Counted from the stretch's first letter, positions 22,317 through 35,323 are shown. The stretch is 64,000 bases of DNA from Raffaelea ambrosiae (GCA_002778195.1 PCDI01000003.1:1340295-1404294), one strand, 5' to 3'. Notes: a model not told the origin generated them from the letters alone. Made by a program: numbers and translations.

Positions 22317-24474
22317 ACAAGTCTTCCACACCAAGAAAAGTGGTTGACTTACTTCATTTCAACATTTGATACCCAACGAGGATCGATTCTGTGTTTTTGC
22401 AACCTTTTTCTTATCCCACGACGCAACATTCCCGAACTCCTTCCACCCTTTTTTCTCTAGACCTTTTTCTTTTTATAATCGAGCAGGCCTGAAGAGCTCT
22501 GGCCTCTTGCTCCCCTTCCTTTCTCCTATCCTGTATAATGTGGAGGTTCCAATATAGACGGTACGGGATATGACACTCAGATTTGTTTCTTCCCCCATGG
22601 CATCGGAATATTGCATTATCTTTACTCGCGTTTCACGTTTTGCTCTTTTTATTTTCTTAGAAGGAACGGGTTCGATAAAGAAAGGGAGGGTTTCTACTAC
22701 TGTTTTTGTTTTTGTTTTTTTTTTTGTTTCCCCCCTCAACCCTGGAGTCAAAGCACAGCATGGTTTCGAAAACAAAAACATTATAAACATTGTTTCCTTT
22801 TTTTTTGCCTGCAGAATTTTTTATAAACAGAAAGAGGGAGGTCTGCAAACAACGGATTCGGGCACACAGATACATGGTTTCCGGTTTATTAGACAAAGTC
22901 ATGTACTTTCTTTTTCCTGTTTTGCGTCATTTCTTAACGATCACGACCACAATGCGGGTTCAGTACACCATGTTCCATTCTTCTGAAGAAATAGACTTAA
23001 GGGGGGGTGGCACAACAAAGCCAGAGCCCCCCAAAACATTTACGTTTTCCCCAATGAGCAAATAAAAAAATACGTTCTCTACAAATACCAATTGTCTCAA
23101 AGAAAAAGTCATCTTCCCCAAAGCCGGATATTCAAAGTGACAGGAATGTGATTTGATGAATAAACACCAAGCAAGACACGCAGAAAAAAACAGGGGGGGA
23201 ACAAGGGCGGCATAATAACACAGGAGGTGCCTCGGGAATCTCGATTTCGGAAGTGACGTGTCAACAAGGGGCAAGGAACACCACGGCACACGGCACATGG
23301 GCATCACTTCTGTTTTCTGTTTGTTTATTGGCTCTTTTTTTAAGATTTCAAATAGCAATTCATGGCTATCCACCCATCCTCCTTCATTCACACGCGCGTG
23401 TCAGTTTGTCTCACTTCCTGTCACTTTTCCAAGCAAGGTTACCTGGAAAAGGTTGCCTGGATAGGATGTGTTACACAAGGCTGGGTTCGGGTAAGCTAGA
23501 GACATTGCAGTGTCAGCTTGGGTATCATGCCCCTTTTCTCTTTCTTCTCTCTTCTTTCTGTCTCCGTCGGTCCGCTCTCGCGCTCTGAAATCAAAGTGGA
23601 ATAAAAAAGAAGTTGTTTCTTTGTCTATACAAGCAGGTCGCAGAGCTAAACAGCAATGCACAGATGCCCAACAAATAGCAAGAATACTGAAGTAATAGAG
23701 AAGAGGTATGAAGAAGAGCGAAGAAAATAAAGACACTAAGAGTTAAGGACCAAAACAGTACAAAAGTTGCCCCCAAAAGTATTCTAGGAGCAAATCATGT
23801 GCCAGAGATAAAAGTGGCCAAAAAGACAAAAAAAGACAAACAATAAACAGGCCCTTCACCTGGCCTTCATTTGAACCTCCCATATCACAAACCCTGCGTA
23901 GGGGAGAAACGTCTGTCCGTCCTTTGTTCAGCCCTCTTGGGGAGAATGGGCATGTACATGCACAAGCACAAGCACACACCTGTCCACTCCAGGTAGAAGA
24001 AATAAGAATGTTTTTTTATCGTCTTCCACGACTTTTCGCTTGCATGTCGAAATCCAGACCGGGATAGGAAGAAAAGGAAATGGCAAATACAGAAAGAGCA
24101 AACAAAGAGGGGGTTTCAAGCTGGGAAAGAATCGCCAAAATCCGGGTTGCCCTGGCATACACAAACGCGCACACGCATATTTCACTGGCAATTGCATCAA
24201 ATAAAAGAACCCCCAAAGAAAACCGCAACCAAAAAAAGGACAATAGGAAATGTTGGGCAAGTAGTGAAATAGACGCGGCCATAAAGGAAACGCGTATGAA
24301 GAGTGACGGATAAATTGCTCCAGTGGTTTATTTGGCATCCTGCAAGAAAGTTGGGCAACGGTAAAAAGGAAAAGTAAATAGATGTCCCCCTTTGACTAAA
24401 CGTGACGTAAATTTTTTTAATGTTTTTTTTGAAGTTTTTTGTCTTGTTCATATGCTGTTCGTAACATTGAAGAC
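22317..24474. other. Convergent intergenic region, 3' ends of dehydrogenase and kinase genes
   Basis: This 2.2-kb stretch is T-rich on the left and A-rich on the right, as expected for two facing 3' untranslated regions. I see no gene, RNA or clear repeat. Confidence 0.6.
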
Positions 24475-27400
24475 TCATTGACCCTTGCGAGCCTTCTCTT
24501 GAGCCTTTGCTTCGCGGGCTGCCCGAACCAGCGGCGACAGTTGCGATAGGTCCACACACAGCTTCATAAAATCGTGCTACCATGGAGAATAGTGTCAGTG
24601 TACAATTCTGTAAATTGGCTATATCTCTGCAGGAGACAACTCACCCGTAGCAGATCATGGGCGCTGGCCCGCTTGTCTGGTTCAACCTTGAGAGCAAAGT
24701 AGAGGAAGTCCCGGAAAACTTCAGATAAATCGTTCTCGTCCTTGATCACTGGCGTCCCGTTGGTCGCAATAAGCCAGAGAGCGCGGAGCGGCGACTCGGT
24801 CAGGTAGGGCGGTTCGCCCTCAATCATCTCAATGGCCATGATACCAAGCGACCAGATGTCCACCTTGCGGCCATACTCTTTGCGCGTGACAACCTCGGGA
24901 GCCATCCAATATGGGGTGCCTACCATTGTGGTTCTCTTGTTCTGTGCCTCGTTGATTGTCGCGCAGAAACCAAAATCAGCTGCGGGGAACTAGTTAGTCC
25001 AGTGCAAAACGCATCGGAAGCGACTAATGAATTGTGAAGAAACGAGGCAACGGGAAACGCGAGAGAAGAAGAGGAAAAAAGACGGAAAAAGAATGGGTGA
25101 ACATACTCAGCTTGATGTTGCCCTCCATGGACAGGAGGATGTTGTCAGACTTGATATCACGGTGAATGACACCCTTGGAGTGGAGGTGTTGCAGACCCTT
25201 GAGGGTCTCGCGGCAGACAGATGCAATTTGGCCCTCAGTCATTATGTTGAAGGTGACCACATCCGTCAAGCTGCCACCTTCCATGAACTCCATCACCACC
25301 CACAGCTCACCGCTGCACAGGTAACTGTCAATGAAGTTGACAATGTTGGGGTGGGAGCTGTCCTTCATGACCAGGATCTCGTTGATGATAAGGTCCTTCT
25401 TGGGTTGCTGTTCGAGATTCATCTGCTTGATGGCAACGAGGCGGTTGGTGCCACGCTGGTATCCTGTGTACACGCCACCGGAAGCACCCTGTCCGATTTT
25501 GGAAAAGCCACGATAGATGTTCCGCGGGTCGCCATCGGAGCAAATTTCTCGTAACCTGGCAATGATGTCCACACCCGTGCTGGCACGGGGACGCTGACGC
25601 GGTCGTGCACCAGCCAACTGCTGCTGTTGAAGTTGCTGCAGCTGCTGCTGTTGCTGCTGCATCAACGCAGCGGGGTATCCCGCCTGCGGTGGGCGACCTG
25701 CGCCGTTGGCATCGGCTGGGCGGTTAAACTGGTGATGCTGGGATTGCGGTGGTGTCGGCTGCTGTGCGAGAGCTGGCGATGCTTGTGGCTGCCGTTTGCT
25801 GGTGGTTCGGCCAAGCTGGCCAGTCATGGCAGCCTGGGCCTGGGCCATCGCCTGCTCCTGCTGATGCTGCATCAGCTGCTGCTGGTAAGCTGCGGCCTGT
25901 GCGGCAGCATTCGGCTGACTAGCACCACCAAGGGCAGGTGGATAGGTTCCCGTGACGCGTGAGTTCGACCGCGAGCGGTGCTCTTCAGGGAGCATGGGAG
26001 CGTTGTCCTTTGGTGGGGCATGGGGTGTGGAGGAGGATGACTCGTCTGCCTGGTGGGACATGCCGATGCCCGAGTCCTTGGTGGGTGGGAACGGCGCCGT
26101 CCTGGTCGGGTGGCCGACTGGTGGCCGTGGGGCAGGCCGGCTGGGCATGAGGGAAAGGTCTTTCATCATCGGCAAGGCTCCTGGACCCTTAGGCACGGGC
26201 GGCGGAGAGCGCGGGTTCTCAAAGCTGCCCTCGTGGTTCACGATCGGGAAGCGAGGGCTGGCGGGCGGGCTTATCAAGGGTGACATGGCCATATAACCTG
26301 GAGGCATTCCTGGTTGCTGAGGGGTGGCCGGAATCTGCTGCTGAGAGGAGGAGGAGGAGGAGGAGGAAGGCATGCCTGGCCGGGCATCGTGGAACTTTTC
26401 TAATATCTGGTCCTCTTGGGGCTTTTCTGTCGTCTCTTTGTAAAAGGTGATTACCTGCATGAGAGCCTCCGGATTCTGGGTGCGCTCCTTCTCCGTGATG
26501 CCGCTCTCATTGATCAGGCGCTGCCATTCTTTCGGAAGACCCTGTAGATAGGCAAACAGAACAAGTCAGTACGAGTCCATCAACTACGAAGGGACCAGCG
26601 GGACAGCGGCGGTTATGTGGGGTGGATATGGAACTTGAGGTGCAGTGAAATTGTGTACGACAGGGAATGTGATTCGCGAGACGGAGCAAACCAAGAACCA
26701 CACAGCGCTGCATCGTTTTTGCGTTTCTGTTTCGGGCATACGTACCGTGAACTGGCCTGTGTTGCTGTCGTAACCGACATGTGTGACATGGACGCAGTTT
26801 TCGGGCGCAGAAATCAGCGGTTTCTTGGGTGAGCTGACTAGACTAGTCACAAAGCCCGAAAAGCCAGACTTCTTGCGCAGGACAGCAGGGCCCTTGCCTT
26901 CTCGGCCCTCGTCCGAGTATCGCTTGGGGGGCGGGAACTGAGAGTCGGAACCCTTGCTGCCGGTGGCAGTCTGCGGGGCCGACGCGGTCCTCTCTGAGAA
27001 TTCTGTCGAGGGTGCCGGTGACGCGGTAGAGGCTGAGGGTGTGGCCATGGGGCCGATGGATGAGTCCGAGTTGGTAGAGGCGCTCGCAGGCGTGACGCCA
27101 GAATAAGCGTCTGGCTGGGAGGTGGCCATGTTGATGTTCGCGGGATCTTTCGCTGCGGATGGCGTGTTATTCAACGCGTCCAGGTCGTGATGGGCGGCGG
27201 CGTGCGCCGCGTAGGGGAGCGAGGGTGCGTACAGCGGCTGCTGCTGAGGAGGAGGCACAGGAGCGCTGCGAGAGGGTTGGGTCGGAAAGGCGCCGGGAAT
27301 CTGGGGAGACGCGTAGGCGGCAGACGATTGCTCTGGCAGAGGCTGCTGTTGCTGGCGCGGGTAGGCAGAGGTGGAGGTCTCTTGGATGCGGTCCAGTACG

Positions 27401-28242
27401 GCGGCGCCGTCAAAGGGAGCGCCGATGAGGTCCTCAGAAGCAGTGGAGAGGGCGCCGTTCTTGTGCTGGTGGATGTGGACGACTGAGTCGGAGCGGTCGA
27501 GGCGCGGCGAGAGGGCGGTGGCGGCAGCAGTGGCAGCCGCGTCGATGGAGGGAATGTTGCGGTGCTTCTGCGGGAAGTTGTACTGCTGGTGAGACTGGGT
27601 GGAGTGTTGAGCAGGCGGTTGAGCAGGCGGTTGGGCGGACTGCTGGAGAGACTGCTGATGATGGTACGCGTAGGTCGACTGGTTCGGCGGGCCGGCGTGC
27701 AGCTGGTGGTGGTAGTCGGACGCGAGAAACTCGCCGCCGGGGAGACTGGGAGAGGGATTGTTCGGCCAGCTGCCGGGGACGGTGGCAGAGGGAGGAGCGA
27801 CAGAGGGCTGGTGTCGCGGCGACGAGCCGTTGGACGAGGATGCGTGGGCAGCGAAGGTCGGGGACGAGCGGGCCTGGGGAGCGCTGGGAGCTCGCCTCAG
27901 ACTGGTGGAGCTGCGTTTGCTCTGCAGAGAATCGGCGTCGGCGTTGCGACCATCGACGCTCAGCGACGACGAGTAGGTGTGCGAGGGCGGCGGCTTCTTG
28001 GTGAGGCGGCGCCGGGGGTTGTGTTGCTGGCTGCCCTGGGATGCGGCGTGCGTGGTGGCCTGCGTGTTGTTGTTCTGGTTGTTCTGGTTGTTCTGGCTGG
28101 CGTGGCCGGGTTGGCTCTGGAAAGTCGAGTGGCCGTTAGAGAGAGCCGGCGACGTCTGGTGCGCGATCTGGTGGTGGAACAGGTTGTGGTGGAGGCTTTG
28201 GTGCAGGTTCTGGTGCATGTTCTGTCCGGCGCCGTCGTCCAT
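24475..28242 (-). CDS. STE20: Ste20-family PAK kinase with CRIB domain
   Basis: Exons on the minus strand are 28242-26746, 26541-25107, 24979-24645 and 24576-24475, giving 1122 residues. All three introns keep phase (GTACGT...CTACAG, GTATGT...CGCAG, GTGAGT...GGTAG). A long disordered N-terminus rich in His, Gln, Ser and Pro precedes a CRIB motif (ISAPENCVHVTHVGYD, residues about 477-495), which binds Cdc42/Rac-GTP. A Pro/Gln-rich linker leads to a kinase domain with GQGASGGVY, the AIKQMN lysine, HRDIKSDN, LTDFGFCA and GTPYWMAPEVV, ending with a KLCVDLSQLSP tail typical of Ste20. No PH domain precedes the CRIB, which argues against Cla4. Family knowledge: it acts at growth sites upstream of MAPK cascades and controls polarity. 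Upstream ATGs exist, but MDDGAG is the best supported start. Confidence 0.93.
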
Positions 28243-30104
28243 GGTACACCTCGAGGCGGAGCAGGCTAGAGCTGGAAGAGGGAGGTGAGTTGGGGACGAG
28301 GGGTGGCGGAAGAAGGAGGGCGAGAGATGGAGAGACGCGAGACAGAAGTAGGGCGGGCGAGCGAGAGCGCCAGTGGTGGCGGCAGTGGTGGTGCAGCAAC
28401 GGAGAACGACTGGCAGCAGCAGCGTGTGGGTTTTGGACACGGCCGGGCTGGGAGGGTGTGGGTGGGCAGGGTGGAGGGACGAGGGTGTTGGTGGCCGGCG
28501 GCTGGCCTTGGATGGGTGGGCCGGGCGTGTTTGGGCGCTGTTTTGGAGGGTTGGGAGGTTTTTTTCGAGTGTCTCTGAGTCTTGGGGGGTCTTGCGGACG
28601 AGGAACGGACGAAGAAGGTGCTTTGGGGCGATGTGACTGGCTGGCGACGGCAGTTGTGGTGTGGTAGACGGCGACGGCCGTTTAGCAGGCTGTTTTGGTG
28701 TGTCTTTGGTGGCCGGCTCCTATGGTGGACCTCTGAGGGTTCTTGGGCGGTCCTCTGGTGCTTGCCGGGTTTCTTGTGTGGCCTGGCCGAGCGCTATGTC
28801 AATACTGTGTGCCATATATTGGCCTCGTTTTTGCTGTCTTTGTCTCCAATCCAAGGGTAACTGTGGGCCAGCCGGGAATGGAACGACCTGGGCTAGTCGG
28901 AAAGCAGGAAGGACTGGGCTGGCCAGCGAGACGGACTCTGCTAGTGTCGACGAAGGAGGGGGGCAGGCCTGGCACTGGCCGCGGGGGTGGTGGTGGACGA
29001 TGATCAGAGTCGTGGACGTGTTGGAGGAAAGGAAGAGGACAGCAAGCCAAAGAGCAGGTAAAAAAAAAAAGGTTGCAGAAAGGGAGCAGAAAGCAACAGC
29101 AGGAGATAAAAAAAATAAAAGCAAGGAATTAATAGCAAATGAGTAGGGATGGAGGGTCGGCGGGCGGACCACAGCGAAAGGAAAGAGCGTTGCAGGCCAG
29201 CGGGGGCGTTGGAGGGTCGCGAGCCGGCAGGAAGCAAAGCACAAGCTCCGTTGCGTAACGGAAGTGTGGGGCTGCAGTTGGAAGGGCGAGCAGTGAAGGG
29301 CGAGCAGTGCAGGGCGAGCAGGGCGAAGAGGGCAAGGAGGGAGAAATACTTGCATTCGAAGATGGCTGTTCTGAGATATGATACCAGGACGAGGGCGAGT
29401 CGAGGAAGCTGCAGATAAGCAAGCCAGAGAGTCAATGGGAGAAATATTCCGACTCGCAGAGAAAGGAAATGAATTGTTACAGCAGCCGGCGATGGGTGTG
29501 AGAATGGGCTAAGCTGCACGCACAAGACGAGTTGGCGAAACGGGCGGTCGGTTGAAACGGTCGCAAGCTAGTTTCGAAACGGTGGAATGGCCAAATAGCA
29601 AACAGTTCAATAAACAGCAGCCCGAAGGGGCGGTCTCTGAGCGGTCCCGAACACTCGAGGAAGGAGCCAGGGAAGGCCTGGCTGGCTAGGTTCCCGAGAA
29701 GGAGCGACCAGGTCCAGGTGGTGGAAGGAGCGATGCAGGCAAAAGACGCGGCGGCAGAAGAGGCAGGTACGAGAAGGGGGGAAACACACACGTACAGAAA
29801 GGACGAAGGCAAAAAAGAAACAAAACAGACAAGAACGACGAAGGGCAAACAACTTTGTACAAACTCGACAGAAATAATGGCCACGACGAGAAAGAATTCG
29901 CCTTTTGCTTCCCGCTTTGCCGTCCGCTCCCTCCAAATCCTGGCACGCCTGGCACTTGCTCTCTTCCAATGCTTTGCGCTCTTCTTCCCTTGCTTCCTTG
30001 GTTTCTTATATTGCGGTTGCGTGTTTTGACTCTGCCGTCACCCTGGCACAGTGCGGATGCTGTCCGGCTCACGCCCGGCTGCCTGTGCAAGACGCAGCCG
30101 CTGT

Positions 30105-30203
30105 GAGATGCCTGAGATGCCTGAGATGCCTGAAATGCCTACATGTCTGGGGATGTCTCTGATGTCTCAGATGTCTCACTGTCTCTACTGTCTCTACTGT
30201 CTC
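30105..30203. repeat. Minisatellite of ~9-10-bp units
   Basis: GAGATGCCT-like units pass into GATGTCTCT- and CTGTCTCTA-like units, about ten in all, so one array has drifted along its length. Confidence 0.75.
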
Positions 30204-31850
30204 CGAATGCAAAGGCGTCGCCTGGTGTCTCCCGTGTGCCACCACGAGACTCGCCGTTGTCACACGCACAGCCTCAGCGGTTACAGCAGCCACAAGCGAT
30301 GGAGGGCACACGCTTGTGGCGACAGACAACAGAGAGAGGTACCGGTTATGGCACAGTGTAATATTGCTTGGTAGGGAGGTAACTAATAGTACGGGCAGAT
30401 GGCAAAAGATGAGGCGGAACGCGTGGCCACACCACCAGCCCCGAACGACGCGGCGCCGTTGTGGCTTGCAGGGAGGTGTTTTGATTTTTTTTTTTGCCCT
30501 CTTTCTACGAGTCATAACGAGGTCGCTGCTTCCCGATTGCTTGATAAGACATCTCATAAGATATCCCATTCTGACCAACCTGCCTGCTTGTCTGGTCCGG
30601 CGTGCGTGTCGTGCAGATGTAGTGCAGATATGCGGCCTTGGGCTGACAGGATCTTGTCAGGTCTCGGAAGCATTCAGAGGCTAACTATGCAGTGAGATAT
30701 CTGCTTGCCTGGATGGCGACCGCACGTCCAATTCCCAAAAAAAATCCACTCCGCCACTCGCGCGGCGGCAACTGGCTGCGGTACAAGTGCCGGCTGTGGG
30801 CAGTTTGGGGATTGGACGACTATTTGTGCTGCATTCTTGTGTACATAGTAGTTACAAAGTAGACTGGGTTTTTTTTTTTTTTTTGGTTTGGCTTGGTTTG
30901 CCCACTTCCTGCGTGCCTGCGTGCCTTCCTCGTCTGGACACCTCCTTCTCGTTCGGGGAATGCCCAACACACATATTGAAGATACAGAGTTCCATTCTGG
31001 TTGGGCTCCTGCACAGTTGTCCGCCCAAACCGGCATGGCGTTCCACCAGCGCCGTCCAGTCTTTCCCTATTTCGCAGCACAGCGAAGATAGAACGCAGCG
31101 AAGGATCACCGCCGTGGTGTTATTCATGGCCTGTTTGCCTGTGCTTCGCGTGCATTTTTTTGGAGACTCTGACGTGCAGTCTACAGAGTAGTTAGCTCTC
31201 CTCCTCCGCATAGTACGTCTCCTATTGTTGCGACAAGTAATATGTATCCTGCGATGTATCCGCCCATCCCCTTGGACGTACTTGTTTCTCTACACACCGC
31301 GTGCCATCCAACGAGCGGCTTCCGTCCAGAAAAACACGAAATGCTGCCCTCCACCCACACACCGGGAGGGCGACCAGGACCCAATCCTGCAACCAGCCGG
31401 GGCACCAGCAGGGGGGGGCCGGAGTTGCGTCCTGGCTGCTTCCTGGTTGCATCCTCTCTCTCCCTGGTTGCTCCCTGAAGGGAGGGGAGAAAAAGTGTGC
31501 GCCCCTGGTCTTCATCTATAATAGGGACCAATCATTTCCTTTGTGGTACACTGCATCGGACCAGGATTGGCCTGCCCACCAGAAGTGTCACTTTCGAGCA
31601 GGGCATGTACCCCCTGGGCCCGCCCATCCCCTGGTCGGCCTCTGAAGAAAATCGTGTACTATGTGTCACCATGGTTTGGAGACCAGCCATTGCTGGGGGG
31701 GGGGGACAACCCTCCTCCCCCAGCGCGGAAACGAGAAGAGAAAGTTCAGACGAATCGTTCCAGCCGGGGCCGCGTCGCGTAGTTACCATGTAAAGCACGA
31801 CGTCAGGATGCCGGCCGGCGAGGTTGCTTAAGAATTGACCAGCGTCGCTC

Positions 31851-31862
31851 CTACTATAGTAG
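31851..31862. repeat. 12-bp perfect palindrome
   Basis: CTACTATAGTAG is fully self-complementary. An imperfect dyad of ACTCG and CGAGT lies about 30 bp downstream. Confidence 0.8.
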
Positions 31863-32229
31863 TTCTAATTATGATACTTTGTAGATACTCGTACTTGTGC
31901 GAGTGGTATAAGCTTACATCTAACGGGGAACAACGCCAGGGAGAATGACCTCGCTTCTTTTTGGCCTCTCCTTGCTGCGCGCCCTGGGTTTGGGGACCTT
32001 CTCTCTTTCTCTGTTTCTGTTTGTCTGTTTTCTGGCCTTATATTCATTTCTTTTTAATTCACAGCCTTCCCCGCGGCGAGCTACGACCACGACTGTGAAG
32101 CAGTTCTCCAGCACGTGGAGTCCTCCTTACATGTTTGTGCGGGCTGCAGGTAAGGTATATCGTACATCAGGCAAAGTAGCTGCTCAATAGCTGTCCAGTG
32201 CGGAACCACTTGAAACGGACTTGCTATGC

Positions 32230-32258
32230 GAGCGAGCTTGTTAGGAGCAAGCTCGCTC
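32230..32258. repeat. Perfect 11-bp stem / 7-nt loop hairpin followed by an A-tract
   Basis: GAGCGAGCTTG and its exact reverse complement flank the loop TTAGGAG. Six A residues follow at once after TA. Read on the minus strand, this is a T-tract and then the stem. There is no gene nearby that it obviously serves. Confidence 0.8.
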
Positions 32259-34516
32259 TAAAAAAAGAATACCTGCATACAAAGAAAGCGAAGAGAGCAG
32301 CAACATAAAAAACGAACACCACCGTCCATAGTAAGAACGAAAAAGAAAAGAAAATACAGCACGCACGCACACCAAAAAGCAGATAGGACAAAAAAAGAAA
32401 CAAGAAACCCAAAAGCGAAACCCCCGCTTTAGGAAGATCGTCCCTGATCGGACACACACAGACACACACAGACACGCACAGTTACTGGGCTGCAGAATAC
32501 GAAGCTGCAGGCGGACGATGGGTCCAACCCGGGACTGGAGGAATGTTGTGTTGGCGAAACCTGGATGGGTTGTGTTCGCAGAACGGCGAGGTTTGTACTC
32601 GTACATGGCAAAGTAGAAAGGCTGGTACGAGTACACGGCTACCGTTCCAGATCAGTTGTCGGTCTCCTGTGCCATTCTTGCCCAATCCTAACGAAAGTTG
32701 ACTTTTGCTTGAATTTTTGCCCTGGTTTTTCTTTTGCTTTTTTGCATCCGTTTATTTTAGCATTGAACCTTTTTTTTGGCCTCATTATGTGTCGCTTGTA
32801 TTTTCCTCCTTGCATTTTTGCCTTCCGTTATACGAGTGATCCGTTCCGTGATAACGGCGTCGTTGATACAACACAAGATCCATTAAACTATTATGCACCC
32901 TCGACACACAAAACACTTTGCACGCAAGGGAAAAGGAATCTCGTCCCCCCCTCAAGACCCACAGGGCTCACAAGCCAACGATAACGGAAGGCACCAAGAA
33001 GGCCACACCTGCTAAAAGAAACCAAGGGACAAAGTGGCCAGAACGGAATCACGTCCGTTTTTGAACCTAGCGTGTTTTTCTATTTTTTACAGAGGTGTTT
33101 CCGGTTTTTTTTTTTCTCGTTTTTTTATGTTCACGTTTTTTTTGTGTTTTTTTTTTTTCTTGCCCTCATTTTTTAAGTCGTTTACCGTGGTATTTTTTTC
33201 GAGTCATTTGTTTTGCATACTTTTCCCCTCTCTAGATTTCCCTCACTTTTTTCATTAAACTTTTTTTCTGTCAGTTTCGGTCCCGACTTTTCATGTTGCA
33301 TTGAAAGCAACTTACTATGTACTATGTACGAGTAGTTAGATGGCCATTCAGAAGCATGGTTGCTCTTCAGAAGGGGGCAGTGATTGGCAGGATTCCGATT
33401 TGCTGGCGAATTTTGTGGGGGCATCCTTGTGGTAGCTCGTAGCTAACTCTGTGGCCCGTCTTTGTCTCGCACTTGGTGATGTGGTGCTTGTTTGCGGCGC
33501 TTCTTACTTTGTACTTGCACTTGGCTTCGCCCTATTGTTGCTGGGCCCTGCTGGGCTCTGCTTAGAATGGGGAACCCAGACCGGCCGCCGTATGCTCGGA
33601 AAAAACTTGCTTTACCAGTACGCCCTTGACCCCATATAATGAATGCAGTGTCCATCTCCATATTAGTCTCATCCCAACTTCGTGTTTCTTGGGTCCTTGG
33701 GAACACCAACGAGCACAAACATCCCAACGATATGGAACCATTTATGTCTAAAGCCCGCATGTAGTCCGGTGAGCAGATGGTGTTGTAGAAGGCGGCTCAA
33801 TATGGCAGCACCGTCCTCGACTAGTTGCGTAATCGAGAAGCCAGCCAGACAATGTGCGCAAAGTACGATCGTACAGCATCGGGCCGGATGTGGCCCTTCC
33901 AAGACCACAAATGTGGTATATTACAGCATCTGCCGAGCAAGGCCATGTGGGAGTGTGTGTGGAAAGCGAGACAACCTCCCTTTCCTCCCTGTGGAAAAGC
34001 CGTTGGCCGGACTTGTCAACCGAATTGGGAATTGCTAAGCCCGTTTTCGGGGGCTGCATTGCTGGTTCCATGGAAATTTATGTGGCGCTTGGCCAGGATG
34101 CTGGGTGACTGACAGTGTTGCTTGGATCTGGCAACTCTGTAAGATGCGGTGTTGCTAGGTGCTGATCAGCCCTCCATGGCTTGTGAATGTGATCGAGATC
34201 CACAGCCTTTCGGTGTGTTGGTTCAAGTGATCGCCATCCGTATACCGCCCGTACACCACCCGTGCACCACCCAGCCCGGTCAACCTGTCGCCGTGTGCGA
34301 TCTTTGTCGTGCTGATGTGCATGCTACTTGCGGCCCCGTATCTCTGCCTTCACTTTCTCTATTTGCGCCTTGTCTCCCTTGTCAGCCACTTAATACCAAG
34401 AAGGATAGATTGTCTGATAGGACGTCTCCATGGGCAATTTATTTGCGCATTCAGACTGCAGATGGGCATCTTACTCCATCTGACACCCTTTCCTCTGCTC
34501 TCCTCTCCATCGCGGG

Positions 34517-35323
34517 ATGTTTACTCAGACAAAACCCGCCCCGCCCTACGGCCGCCCCGAGGTAAGGGCGCTGATCGTCGTTTTTCGTTTTTTCGTCTTG
34601 TTTCTTGTTCTTGGTGTTGTTGTATGTGGCTATCTTGCCGGTGTGTCTGTTAATATATCCTTGGGAACGGTGTGGGTGGCACTTACGGTATGCCCACTAC
34701 CGTTCGCAAAGCATATTATATTGCTCCATAAACAGCCGGACAACCCACCATGTCTGATCAGCACGGGTCGTCCTTGGACGTGCTGTTCTTGGCATATGTT
34801 GCTTATTGTGAGTATTGAACGGTCCTGCCCAGACGGAAGCATGGAAAGGGACGCAAGATCCGCCTGTGAAGCTTGTTCGCTCGGATTGGTTGTTGCCATC
34901 GTGATTGTTACCACGGCGAGTCCTTTAGAACAACGGGGATGGATGAACGGACTCCTTTCATCAGTTGAAGAACTGCTTGCCCTGCGTGCCCTGATTTTCT
35001 CGTCGAAGAACGACAATGCGTCATGCTTTGCTGTACATAACTTTTTAGGAGGGTGGGGAGGTAATATCGGCTTTTCGTTACCACACCTTTGTACGGCGTG
35101 CACTGTTTTGATATTGCATATGCTATTGGGGCTCCTGGCGGCTTATCTTTATGGGCAGCTCAGCATCCTGCGTATATTAAAGACGAACAGAAGCCACGGC
35201 AGACGTTGGTTGCAACATAAGCAGAAAACGGAGGACAGAAGGAGCCATGAAACGGAAAGGAATTGGGAATCCGAACGCCAAGAACAACGAGTTCACCCAC
35301 CCCGTGTGTTCTTCCAGCTGTGA
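34517..35323 (+). CDS. Possible four-helix membrane protein (orphan open frame)
   Basis: One uninterrupted frame encodes 268 residues. The N-terminus is a short polar Pro-rich segment (TKPAPPYGRPE), followed by strongly hydrophobic stretches at residues about 18-45 and 47-68, then about 118-135 and 192-215. The C-terminal 45 residues are highly charged (Arg, Lys, Glu, Gln). This polar-TM-loop-TM-TM-charged-tail plan is common among uncharacterised fungal membrane proteins, but I recognise no family motif. The ATG context is weak, and two GT donors (GTAAGG at 34562, GTGAGT at 34808) fall inside, so the true gene could be spliced. The base composition of this block is less GC-rich than that of the housekeeping genes. 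It may also be a chance frame. Confidence 0.4.
   Translation: MFTQTKPAPPYGRPEVRALIVVFRFFVLFLVLGVVVCGYLAGVSVNISLGTVWVALTVCPLPFAKHIILLHKQPDNPPCLISTGRPWTCCSWHMLLIVSIERSCPDGSMERDARSACEACSLGLVVAIVIVTTASPLEQRGWMNGLLSSVEELLALRALIFSSKNDNASCFAVHNFLGGWGGNIGFSLPHLCTACTVLILHMLLGLLAAYLYGQLSILRILKTNRSHGRRWLQHKQKTEDRRSHETERNWESERQEQRVHPPRVFFQL

Larger units (their letters stand above)
28243..34516. other. Gene-sparse region upstream of the kinase gene
   Basis: This 6.3-kb stretch starts with the probable long leader of the kinase gene (minus strand, to roughly 29900). I find no supported gene. It holds minisatellites at 29280-29330 and 30105-30203, a strong hairpin at 32230-32258, a 12-bp palindrome CTACTATAGTAG at 31851-31862, and several TACATAGTA-type words. 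Open frames here are short and low in information. Confidence 0.55.

Noticed and set aside
30105..30203. Repeat array considered as a CRISPR-like structure
   Set aside because: The units are 9-10 bp without spacers, and the genome is eukaryotic. It is a plain minisatellite.
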